DNA of 33,273 nt, from contig DBFD01000044.1 in assembly GCA_002294185.1 (NCBI GenBank), positions 887-34,159 on the forward strand. The letters run 5' to 3'. The translations under genes were made by a program, and so were the position numbers. Below the pieces are notes generated by a model. The model was given only the letters and a program-made list of their open reading frames with translations, was not told the origin of the DNA and did not search any database. The DNA comes from Paracoccus sp. UBA889 (GTDB taxonomy: Bacteria; Pseudomonadota; Alphaproteobacteria; Rhodobacterales; Rhodobacteraceae). Positions 7,166 to 13,778 of the stretch are shown here, one piece after another; position 1 is the first letter of the stretch; every line of letters begins with the position of its first letter.

Positions 7166-7618
7166 ATGGCGAAGTTCACATCGCATATGGCGCAAGCCCT
7201 GGCAGAGGCGCGCGCGGCCGCGGGACGGGGCGAGGTGCCGGTGGGCGCGGTGATCCTGTCGCCGCAGGGCCGCGTCGTCGCCGCCGCAGGCAACCGGACG
7301 CGCGAATTGTCCGATCCGACCGCCCATGCCGAGATTCTGGCCCTGCGCGCGGCCTGCGCGAAGGCGGGAACAGAGCGTCTGCCGGGCCATGTCCTGTGGG
7401 TCACGCTGGAACCCTGCCCGATGTGCGCCGCCGCCATCGCCGCCGCGCGGATCGCCACGCTGTTCTATGGCGCGGACGACCCTCGCATGGGCGGCGTGGC
7501 GCATGGGGCGCGGGTCTTCGATCATCCCCAGTGCCATCATCGGCCCCAGATCTACGACGGAATCGGCGCCCAGGCCGCGCAACGCCTGTTGCGCGACTTC
7601 TTCGCCGCGCGGCGCTGA
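7166..7618 (+). CDS. tadA: tRNA-specific adenosine deaminase TadA
   Basis: A 150-residue zinc deaminase that converts A34 to inosine in the wobble position of tRNA-Arg(ACG). The cytidine-deaminase-fold motif is complete: His54-Ala-Glu56 in PTAHAEILAL, and Cys84 and Cys87 in EPCPMCAAAI. The ending AAQRLLRDFFAARR fits the family C-terminal helix. I chose the ATG at 7166 (MAKFTSHM) because it gives a family-typical N-terminus; an in-frame ATG at 7109 would add 19 residues. Neither has a clear Shine-Dalgarno sequence, and the region before 7166 is folded into inverted repeats. It is divergent from rluB with a 119-base gap. Confidence 0.93.
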   Translation: MAKFTSHMAQALAEARAAAGRGEVPVGAVILSPQGRVVAAAGNRTRELSDPTAHAEILALRAACAKAGTERLPGHVLWVTLEPCPMCAAAIAAARIATLFYGADDPRMGGVAHGARVFDHPQCHHRPQIYDGIGAQAAQRLLRDFFAARR

Positions 7619-7629
7619 GATCGGGGGAC

Positions 7630-7650
7630 GGGCCGGGCGAAGCCCGCCCC
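7630..7650 (+). terminator. Possible hairpin after tadA
   Basis: GGGCCGGGC - GAA - GCCCGCCCC, a 9-bp GC-rich stem with one mismatch and a 3-base loop, 12 bases after the tadA stop. There is no T-tract, so this is weak evidence for a terminator. The remaining sequence up to pheT is GC-rich and carries nothing else I can support. Confidence 0.35.
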
Positions 7651-7787
7651 GGTCGCTGCCGCTGGGCCGGGCGCGCCGCTGCGCGAACGGCGCCCTTCGC
7701 GCCCCTACCAATCCCCCGTCGCTTGCGCTAGGAACCGGGCCGAACACCCGGCCCGCGCGGCCCGCGCCTCTCAACGGATGATCCGAC

Positions 7788-10175
7788 ATGAAATTCACCC
7801 TGTCCTGGCTCAAGGAGCATCTCGACACCGACGCCTCGCTGACCGACATCACCGAGGCGCTGACCGATCTGGGCCTCGAGGTGGAAGATGTCAGCGATCC
7901 GGCCGCCCGGCTGGACCGCTTCACGCTGGCCAGGGTCGTTTCGGCCGAGCAGCACCCCGACGCCGACCGGCTGCGGGTCTGCCGCGTGATGACCGACGAG
8001 GGCGAGAAACAGATTGTCTGCGGCGCGCCGAATGCCCGCGCGGGTATCACCGTGGTGCTGGCCAAGCCCGGTGATTATGTGCCCGGCATCGACGTGACGC
8101 TGGGCGTCGGCAAGATCCGCGGCGTCGAAAGCCACGGCATGATGGCGTCCGAGCGGGAACTGGAATTGTCGGACGAACATGAGGGCATCATCGAACTGCC
8201 CTCGGGAGAGGTCGGAGAGAAATTCACCGACTGGCTGGCGGCCCATGCGCCCGAGAAGATCGACCCGGTGATCCATGTCAAGATCACTCCGAACCGGCCC
8301 GACGCGCTTGGGGTCCATGGCATCGCCCGCGATCTTTCGGCGCGCGGTCTGGGTCGGCTGAAACCGCTGCCCGAGGCCAGGGTAACGGGCAGTTTCCCCT
8401 GCCCGATCAAGGTCACGATCGCGGACGACGCAGCCGCAAAAGCCCCGTTCTTCAGTGGCCGCGTCGTGCGCGGCGTCAAAAACGGACCCTCGCCGGCCTG
8501 GCTGCAAAAGCGGCTGCGCGCCATCGGGCTGCGACCGATCAACGCCCTGGTCGATATCACCAATTTCCTTACCTACGACCTGAACCGTCCGCTTCACGTC
8601 TTCGATGCGGCCAAGGTTCGGGGCGATCTGATCCTGCGCGCGGCGCGCGGGGACGAGAAAATCGTTGCCCTGGACGACAAGACCTATGCGCTGCCCGCCG
8701 GTGCCGTCGTGATCTGTGACCAGACCGGCCCGGAAAGCATCGCCGGCGTGATGGGCGGGGCCGCTTCCGGCGCCGGAGAATTCACGACCGAGGTCTTCAT
8801 CGAGGCGGCCTATTTCGATCCGATCAGCACCGCCGCCACCGGCCGGGCGCTGAAGATCAATTCCGATGCACGCTATCGCTTTGAACGTGGAATCGACCCG
8901 AATTTTACGCTTCATGGCCTTGAACTAGCAACGAAAATGGTCATTGATCTCTGCGGCGGCGAAGCCTCGGAAATCGTCACCGCCGGCACCCTGCCCGATA
9001 CCGGCCGCGCCTATCGGCTGGACCCGGCCCGCACCAGCAGCCTCGTTGGCCTCGACATTCCGGAAGCCAAGCAGCGGGCGACGTTGGAGGCGCTTGGATT
9101 TCGCCTGTCGGGCGATCTGGCCCATGTCCCCTCGTGGCGGCCCGACGTGCTGGGCGAGGCCGATCTGGTCGAAGAAATCGCCCGCATCGCCAGCCTGACC
9201 GGACTGCAGGGCAAGCCGTTGCCGCGTCCGCAGCCGGGGGTTCCAAAGCCGATCCTGACGCCGCTGCAGGTCCGCGAAAGGACTGCGCGTCGACAGGCGG
9301 CGGCGCTTGGCTATAACGAATGCGTCACCTATTCCTTCATCGACCAGGACGCGGCGCTGCTTTTCGGCGGCGGCGGCGATTCGGTCCGGGTCGAAAACCC
9401 GATCAGCAGCGAGATGACGCATCTGCGTCCCGATCTGCTGCCCGGTCTTCTTGCGGCAGCGGCGCGCAACCAGGCGCGCGGCCTGACCGATATGGCGCTT
9501 TTCGAGATCGGTCCCGTTTTCGCGGGCGGCGAGCCGGGCGAACAGGCGATCCGGCTGTCGGGCCTGCTGGTCGGCGCCACGGCTCCGCGCGATCCTTTCG
9601 GCAGCCATCGCAAGGTGGATCTGTATGACGCCAAGGCCGATGCCGAGGCGGTGCTGACGGCCATTGGCGCGCCCGCGAAGGCGCAGATCAATCGCAAGCT
9701 GGACGGCTGGTGGCATCCGGGCCGCGCTGGCAATATCGCGCTTGGCCCCAACATGCTGGCCACGTTCGGCGAGATTCACCCCAGGGTGATGCGCCGGATG
9801 CAGCTGAAGGGTCCGGCGGTCGGCTTTACCGTCAGCATCGCGAACATTCCCTTCCCGAAGCAGAAATCGTCTGCCCGTCCCACGCTGCAAATGTCGGAAT
9901 TGCAGGCGGTCGAACGCGATTTCGCCTTCGTCGTCGATCCGCAGGTCGAGGCGCTGACGCTGGTCAATGCGGCGCAGGGCGCGGACAAGACGCTGATCGA
10001 CCGCGTGACGGTGTTCGACCAGTTCACCGGGCTTGACGATGGCCGCAAGTCCATCGCCATCACCGCACGCCTGCAACCGCGCGACAAGACCCTGACAGAC
10101 GCCGAGATCGAGGCAGTCTGCCAGAAGATCATCGACAAGGTCACGAAAGCGACCGGGGGTGCCCTGCGCGGCTGA
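7788..10175 (+). CDS. pheT: Phenylalanine--tRNA ligase beta subunit
   Basis: A 795-residue protein of normal length for PheT. Domains in order: an N-terminal tRNA-binding OB fold (about residues 40-150, with VVSAEQHPDADRLRVCRV and IVCGAPNARAG), the B3/B4 editing region (about 210-385), the B5 domain (about 405-475), the catalytic-like core (about 480-690), and the C-terminal ferredoxin-fold anticodon-binding domain (about 700-795, with VERDFAFVVD). It forms the alpha2-beta2 enzyme that charges tRNA-Phe. The ATG at 7788 has no obvious Shine-Dalgarno sequence. The alpha subunit gene pheS is not next to it: tadA is upstream and a tRNA gene downstream, so the two subunits are encoded apart here. 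Confidence 0.97.
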   Translation: MKFTLSWLKEHLDTDASLTDITEALTDLGLEVEDVSDPAARLDRFTLARVVSAEQHPDADRLRVCRVMTDEGEKQIVCGAPNARAGITVVLAKPGDYVPGIDVTLGVGKIRGVESHGMMASERELELSDEHEGIIELPSGEVGEKFTDWLAAHAPEKIDPVIHVKITPNRPDALGVHGIARDLSARGLGRLKPLPEARVTGSFPCPIKVTIADDAAAKAPFFSGRVVRGVKNGPSPAWLQKRLRAIGLRPINALVDITNFLTYDLNRPLHVFDAAKVRGDLILRAARGDEKIVALDDKTYALPAGAVVICDQTGPESIAGVMGGAASGAGEFTTEVFIEAAYFDPISTAATGRALKINSDARYRFERGIDPNFTLHGLELATKMVIDLCGGEASEIVTAGTLPDTGRAYRLDPARTSSLVGLDIPEAKQRATLEALGFRLSGDLAHVPSWRPDVLGEADLVEEIARIASLTGLQGKPLPRPQPGVPKPILTPLQVRERTARRQAAALGYNECVTYSFIDQDAALLFGGGGDSVRVENPISSEMTHLRPDLLPGLLAAAARNQARGLTDMALFEIGPVFAGGEPGEQAIRLSGLLVGATAPRDPFGSHRKVDLYDAKADAEAVLTAIGAPAKAQINRKLDGWWHPGRAGNIALGPNMLATFGEIHPRVMRRMQLKGPAVGFTVSIANIPFPKQKSSARPTLQMSELQAVERDFAFVVDPQVEALTLVNAAQGADKTLIDRVTVFDQFTGLDDGRKSIAITARLQPRDKTLTDAEIEAVCQKIIDKVTKATGGALRG

Positions 10176-10296
10176 CCACTGGCCTTTCCGCGTCAAACGC
10201 ATCCGCCCGAAGGGGGGCCGGCCATGTCGCTGGAACCGGCCCGTGGCGCCCGGTGACAGGTTCGCGTGCGGCCGATCCGATATGTCCTGGAGGCGT

Positions 10297-10370
10297 TGGA
10301 GCGGGTGATGGGAATCGAACCCACGTATTCAGCTTGGAAGGCTGCTGCTCTACCATTGAGCTACACCCGC
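10297..10370 (-). tRNA. tRNA-Gly (anticodon UCC)
   Basis: Read on the minus strand, this 74-base stretch folds as a tRNA: acceptor GCGGGTG pairs with CACCCGC, the D-arm has GCTC/GAGC, the anticodon loop is CTTCCAA with anticodon TCC, and the T-arm contains GGTTCGATTCC. The CCA end is encoded, after discriminator T. It reads GGA and GGG glycine codons. Confidence 0.97.
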
Positions 10371-10561
10371 GACTGGTCCGGGTATAGAAGCCATCGCCAC
10401 CGGGTTCAAGCGCTTCGCGCAACGCATCCAGAATGCAGCCGGCCAGGGAAGATCGCAAGGCGGTTTGCCTTCGTTAATAAAATCTTAACCGGAATTCATT
10501 CGCAAAAATGGCTGGGTCGCCCGATACCGGAAGGGCTAAGACAGCAAGTGAAGGAGTTCTG

Positions 10562-11059
10562 ATGTTTACGACAACCCCTATCGGACGGTATCAGCTTTCG
10601 CTGCTCGCGGCCAGTTCGGGTGCCCCGGCGGCCCAGATCGGGTCGAATCAGCTAAGCCTGTTCCTGCGTCCGATCACCACGGCCGGCGAAACCGCCATCG
10701 AATCCGTGCCTGACAAGGTCGAGGTTCAACCCGAAAAGACCGGTTTCAGCGAATGGCTGGCGCGCGCGAACGAATATCGCGGTGCCGCGAATGGCGGAAA
10801 CAGCGACTCGGGCGTCATTTCCTACGGCAGCCGGACCGCCAATGAGGCGGCTGGAAATTCGGCCGGTTCGGACAATGATGCCGTCGTGACCGAGGGCAAG
10901 GGCGACAAGAAGGCCAAGGACAAGGCCGATGATGTCGATACCAAGAAAGACCACGGCAAAGCCAGTGATACCAATGCCGGCAACGACCAAGCCTCGTCAG
11001 CCGGTGGTTCCGGCTCGGGCGATCCTTTCGGCAAATGGCTGAAAAAGCTGTTCGGATGA
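10562..11059 (+). CDS. Hypothetical protein, mostly disordered, conserved-looking ends
   Basis: A 165-residue protein that I do not recognise. It has no signal peptide or membrane helix. The first 35 residues are moderately hydrophobic and ordered-looking (IGRYQLSLLAASS, NQLSLFLRP); a segment GFSEWLARANEYRGAA follows, and the rest (about 75-150) is low-complexity Asp, Lys, Gly, Ser, Asn and Ala. It ends DPFGKWLKKLFG, a short amphipathic, basic-aromatic helix that could contact a membrane or partner. The start is supported by AAGGAG at 10551-10556, 5 bases before the ATG. It stands alone between a tRNA gene and the converging pgk gene and has its own terminator. Confidence 0.75.
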   Translation: MFTTTPIGRYQLSLLAASSGAPAAQIGSNQLSLFLRPITTAGETAIESVPDKVEVQPEKTGFSEWLARANEYRGAANGGNSDSGVISYGSRTANEAAGNSAGSDNDAVVTEGKGDKKAKDKADDVDTKKDHGKASDTNAGNDQASSAGGSGSGDPFGKWLKKLFG

Positions 11060-11084
11060 TCCGCAACGTCGGCTTGAAAGGACG

Positions 11085-11118
11085 GGGCCTGCTGTTCTGC
11101 GGCAGGCCCTGATCTTTT
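11085..11118 (+). terminator. Rho-independent terminator after the hypothetical protein
   Basis: GGGCCTGC (11085-11092) and GCAGGCCC (11102-11109) form a perfect 8-bp stem with a 9-base loop, followed by TGATCTTTT. It sits between the plus-strand hypothetical gene and the converging pgk gene. Confidence 0.75.
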
Positions 11119-11135
11119 GCGACGGCTCGCTGGCG

Positions 11136-12338
11136 TCAGGACGTCGAATCGCGCAGCGCGGCGACGCCCGGCAGATCCTTTCCCTCCATCCATTCCAGAA
11201 AGGCCCCGCCTGCCGTCGAGATGAAGGTGAAATCGCCGGCCACGCCTGCCTTGTTCAGCGCCGCCACCGTGTCTCCGCCCCCCGCGACCGAGATCAGGCC
11301 GGCCTCGCGCGTCAGGCGCGCAGCCTCTTGCGCGGCGGCAGTGGTGGCGCCGTCGAAAGGCGCGATCTCGAACGCGCCCAGCGGACCGTTCCAGATCAGC
11401 GTGCGGCACAGTCCCATCGCGTCCGACAGGGCTGCCACCGTCTGCGGCCCGGCATCGAGGATCATCGCGTCGGGCGGACATTGATCGACCGGAAGCACCT
11501 CGGATTCCGCGCCGGCCTTGAATTCTTGCGCGACCACGATGTCTTTCGGCAAATACAGCCGGCAGCCCTTCTGGTCGGCCTTTTCCATGATCTCGCGGGC
11601 GGTATCGGCCATGTCCCGCTCGGCCAGCGACTTGCCGACCTCGACGCCCCTCGCCACCAGGAAGGTATTGGCCATGCCCCCGCCGATGACCAGGTGATCA
11701 ACCTTGTCGATCAGGTTGGACAGCAGATCCAGCTTGGTCGAGACCTTGGCCCCGCCAACGACCGCCATCACCGGGCGTTCGGGATGGCCAAGCGCCGCAT
11801 CCAGGGCCTTCATCTCGGATTCCATCAGGCGCCCGGCACCGGCGGGCAGCAGCCGCGCCAGCCCCTCGGTCGAGGCATGGGCGCGATGCGAGGCCGAAAA
11901 GGCGTCGTTGATATAGGCCCCGCCAAGCGCGCCCATCGAGGCCGCGAAGGTCGGGTCGTTCGTCTCCTCGCCCTCGTGAAAACGGGTGTTTTCCAGCAAG
12001 GCCACATCGCCGGGATTCAGCGCGGAGACGGCGCGCTTGGCCGGCCCGCCGATGCAGTCCTCGGCGAAGACGACGCCTTGGCCAAGCGCCTGTTCCAGCG
12101 CCGGGACGATCTGTTTCAGGCTCATCGACTCGACGCGACGGCCCTTGGGACGGTCGAAATGGGCCAGCAGGACCGGAATGCCGCCCCTGGCCTGGATGTC
12201 CTTGACGGTCGGCACGATCTTCTCGATCCGGGTGGCATCGGTGACGCGGCCCTCTGCGACCGGCACGTTCAGATCAACGCGGGTCAGCACGATCTTTCCC
12301 TCCAGATCCATGTCGTCGATGGTGTGGAAATCTGCCAT
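11136..12338 (-). CDS. pgk: Phosphoglycerate kinase
   Basis: A 400-residue glycolytic enzyme, full length for the family, converting 1,3-bisphosphoglycerate and ADP to 3-phosphoglycerate and ATP. Visible family motifs: [11 protein letters not shown] near residue 20, the region around [21 protein letters not shown] near 200, [10 protein letters not shown] near 325 and the C-terminal nucleotide-site GGGDTVAAL near 360. The ATG at 12338 has AAAGGA about 8 bases upstream. The gene is alone on the minus strand, divergent from the cyclophilin pair and converging on the hypothetical gene. Confidence 0.97.
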   Translation of the reverse strand: MADFHTIDDMDLEGKIVLTRVDLNVPVAEGRVTDATRIEKIVPTVKDIQARGGIPVLLAHFDRPKGRRVESMSLKQIVPALEQALGQGVVFAEDCIGGPAKRAVSALNPGDVALLENTRFHEGEETNDPTFAASMGALGGAYINDAFSASHRAHASTEGLARLLPAGAGRLMESEMKALDAALGHPERPVMAVVGGAKVSTKLDLLSNLIDKVDHLVIGGGMANTFLVARGVEVGKSLAERDMADTAREIMEKADQKGCRLYLPKDIVVAQEFKAGAESEVLPVDQCPPDAMILDAGPQTVAALSDAMGLCRTLIWNGPLGAFEIAPFDGATTAAAQEAARLTREAGLISVAGGGDTVAALNKAGVAGDFTFISTAGGAFLEWMEGKDLPGVAALRDSTS

Positions 12339-12371
12339 GGCGCGTCCTTTCGATCTCTGCCGTCGCCGAGG

Positions 12372-12400
12372 CTTGTCCCGCAGGACGAAGCGCGCGTCAA
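12372..12400 (-). promoter_or_regulatory. Candidate pgk promoter
   Basis: On the minus strand TTGACG (12400-12395) is followed 17 bases later by GACAAG (12377-12372). The -35 is good and the -10 poor. It lies about 34 bases before the pgk start codon. Confidence 0.35.
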
Positions 12401-12451
12401 CTGCGCCGGTCGGCTGACGGCAGCGTGATCCCGCCGTCACGGGCTTGCGCG

Positions 12452-12480
12452 TTGCCCTTGTGCCGCGAAAGCCCTAGATC
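12452..12480 (+). promoter_or_regulatory. Candidate promoter of the cyclophilin operon
   Basis: TTGCCC (12452-12457), a 17-base spacer and TAGATC (12475-12480), 29 bases before the first cyclophilin ATG. The same TAGATC at the same spacing follows TTGACA in front of groES, which supports this as a local housekeeping promoter form. Confidence 0.5.
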
Positions 12481-12509
12481 ACGGGTGAACCTGTGGAAAG
12501 GAGGCCCGT

Positions 12510-13016
12510 ATGGCCGAGATCAAGGATCCCGAGAACACCGTCATCATCGCGCTGAAGGACGGCCCGGTCGTGGTCGAACTTCTGCCCGACGTGGCGCCCA
12601 GACATGCCGAGCGGATGAAAGAGCTGGCCCGCGCGGGCAAATACGACAATGTCGCCTTTCACCGGGTGATCGACGGTTTCATGGCTCAGACCGGCGACGT
12701 GGAACACGCCAATATGGAACAGGATTACAATCCCGGCCGCGCGGGCACGGGTGGGTCGGACCTGCCCGACCTGCCGGCCGAATTCTCGAAGCTGCCGCAT
12801 GACCGTGGAACGCTGGGCGCGGCGCGATCGCAGAATCCGAACAGCGCCAACAGCCAGTTCTTCATCAATTTCGGCGACAATCATTTCCTGAACGGCCAGT
12901 ATACCGTCTATGGCCGCGTGATCGAGGGGATGGAGCACGTGGACAAGATCGCCCGCGGCGAACCGCCCGCAAGTCCCGACCGGATGATCTCGGTCAAGGT
13001 GGCTGCCGATGCGTAG
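12510..13016 (+). CDS. Cyclophilin-type peptidyl-prolyl isomerase, cytoplasmic
   Basis: A 168-residue cyclophilin with no signal peptide. Catalytic and pocket motifs are present: FHRVIDGFMAQTGD (active-site Arg52), a glycine-rich GRAGTGGSDLPDLPAEF loop and NSANSQFFINF. It catalyses cis-trans isomerisation of proline peptide bonds during folding. A good ribosome-binding site (AAAGGAGG) precedes the ATG. The stop codon overlaps the start of a second, exported cyclophilin by 8 bases, so the pair is one operon. This short bacterial type usually lacks the Trp that confers strong cyclosporin binding, and none is visible here. Confidence 0.93.
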   Translation: MAEIKDPENTVIIALKDGPVVVELLPDVAPRHAERMKELARAGKYDNVAFHRVIDGFMAQTGDVEHANMEQDYNPGRAGTGGSDLPDLPAEFSKLPHDRGTLGAARSQNPNSANSQFFINFGDNHFLNGQYTVYGRVIEGMEHVDKIARGEPPASPDRMISVKVAADA

Positions 13017-13602
13017 CCTGATCCTGATCCCCGCCCTCGCGCTCATGGCCGGTGCGGCCCTCGCCCAGGAGGCTCCGAAAGCCGAGGATGGCCCCGGCCC
13101 GAACATGGTGATCGAAGTGGCCGCCGCCGACGGCACGCCCAAAGGTACGCTCACCCTGGACCTGTTTGCCGACAAGGCCCCGAACCATGTCGCCCGCCTG
13201 GTCGAACTGACGAAAGAGGGCGCCTATGACGGCGTCGTCTTCCATCGCGTCATCGACGGGTTCATGGCCCAGACCGGCGACGTGGAATATGGCCAGCGCG
13301 ATGGCGAGACCGCGATGGCGGGCACCGGTGGCTCGGACAAGCCCGACCTTCAGGCCGAGTTCAACGATGTCTCGTTTCAGGCCGGCACGGTCGGCATGGC
13401 CCGCGCGCAGGATCCCGACAGCGCCAACAGCCAGTTCTTCATCGACCTTGCGCCCGCGACCTTTCTGGATGGGGAATATACGGTCGTGGGTCAGCTGATC
13501 GAGGGATGGGACGTGCTGAATTCGATCAAGAAGGGCGACGCCGACGCCAATGGCGCGGTCGAAAATCCCGATTACATGGCCAAGGTGACCATCGCCGAGT
13601 GA
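13009..13602 (+). CDS. Cyclophilin-type peptidyl-prolyl isomerase, periplasmic
   Basis: A 197-residue cyclophilin with an N-terminal signal peptide (MRSLILIPALALMAGAALA, cleavage near ALA-Q), so it should act in the periplasm. The domain repeats the motifs of its upstream neighbour: FHRVIDGFMAQTGD, AGTGGSDKPDLQAEF and NSANSQFFIDL. Its ATG lies inside the end of the cytoplasmic cyclophilin gene (8-base overlap), so it is translationally coupled. The two are close paralogues, probably a tandem duplication in which one copy gained an export signal. Confidence 0.93.
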   Translation: MRSLILIPALALMAGAALAQEAPKAEDGPGPNMVIEVAAADGTPKGTLTLDLFADKAPNHVARLVELTKEGAYDGVVFHRVIDGFMAQTGDVEYGQRDGETAMAGTGGSDKPDLQAEFNDVSFQAGTVGMARAQDPDSANSQFFIDLAPATFLDGEYTVVGQLIEGWDVLNSIKKGDADANGAVENPDYMAKVTIAE

Positions 13603-13740
13603 TCGGCGGCAGAATTCCGGATGCAGCGGGGTCCGCCTGACGGGCCCCGATTTCCCTGCGCGGCATTCGGTCTTCGGCGGCGTGCGCTGCAGGCGGCCGG
13701 TTCGGCCGGCAAGGCCCCGCGCGACAGCCGTTTTTCGCCC

Positions 13741-13770
13741 TTGCGGCATCCGCGGCGGCGCGCCTATCCT
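13741..13770 (+). promoter_or_regulatory. Candidate promoter giving a near-leaderless transcript
   Basis: TTGCGG (13741-13746), an 18-base spacer and TATCCT (13765-13770). The -10 ends 8 bases before the ATG at 13779, so transcription would begin at or just before the start codon. No Shine-Dalgarno sequence is present in the gap, in line with a leaderless message. Confidence 0.45.
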
Positions 13771-13778
13771 GCGCGACC

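Noticed and set aside
5832-7253. A 473-codon open frame on the plus strand opposite rluB
   Set aside because: It is a shadow of rluB caused by high GC content; the minus strand carries the complete S4 and pseudouridine synthase motifs.
10215-10242. GGGCCGG/CCGGCCC hairpin after pheT considered as a terminator
   Set aside because: Only a 7-bp stem with a 14-base loop and no T-tract; GC-rich DNA yields such stems by chance.
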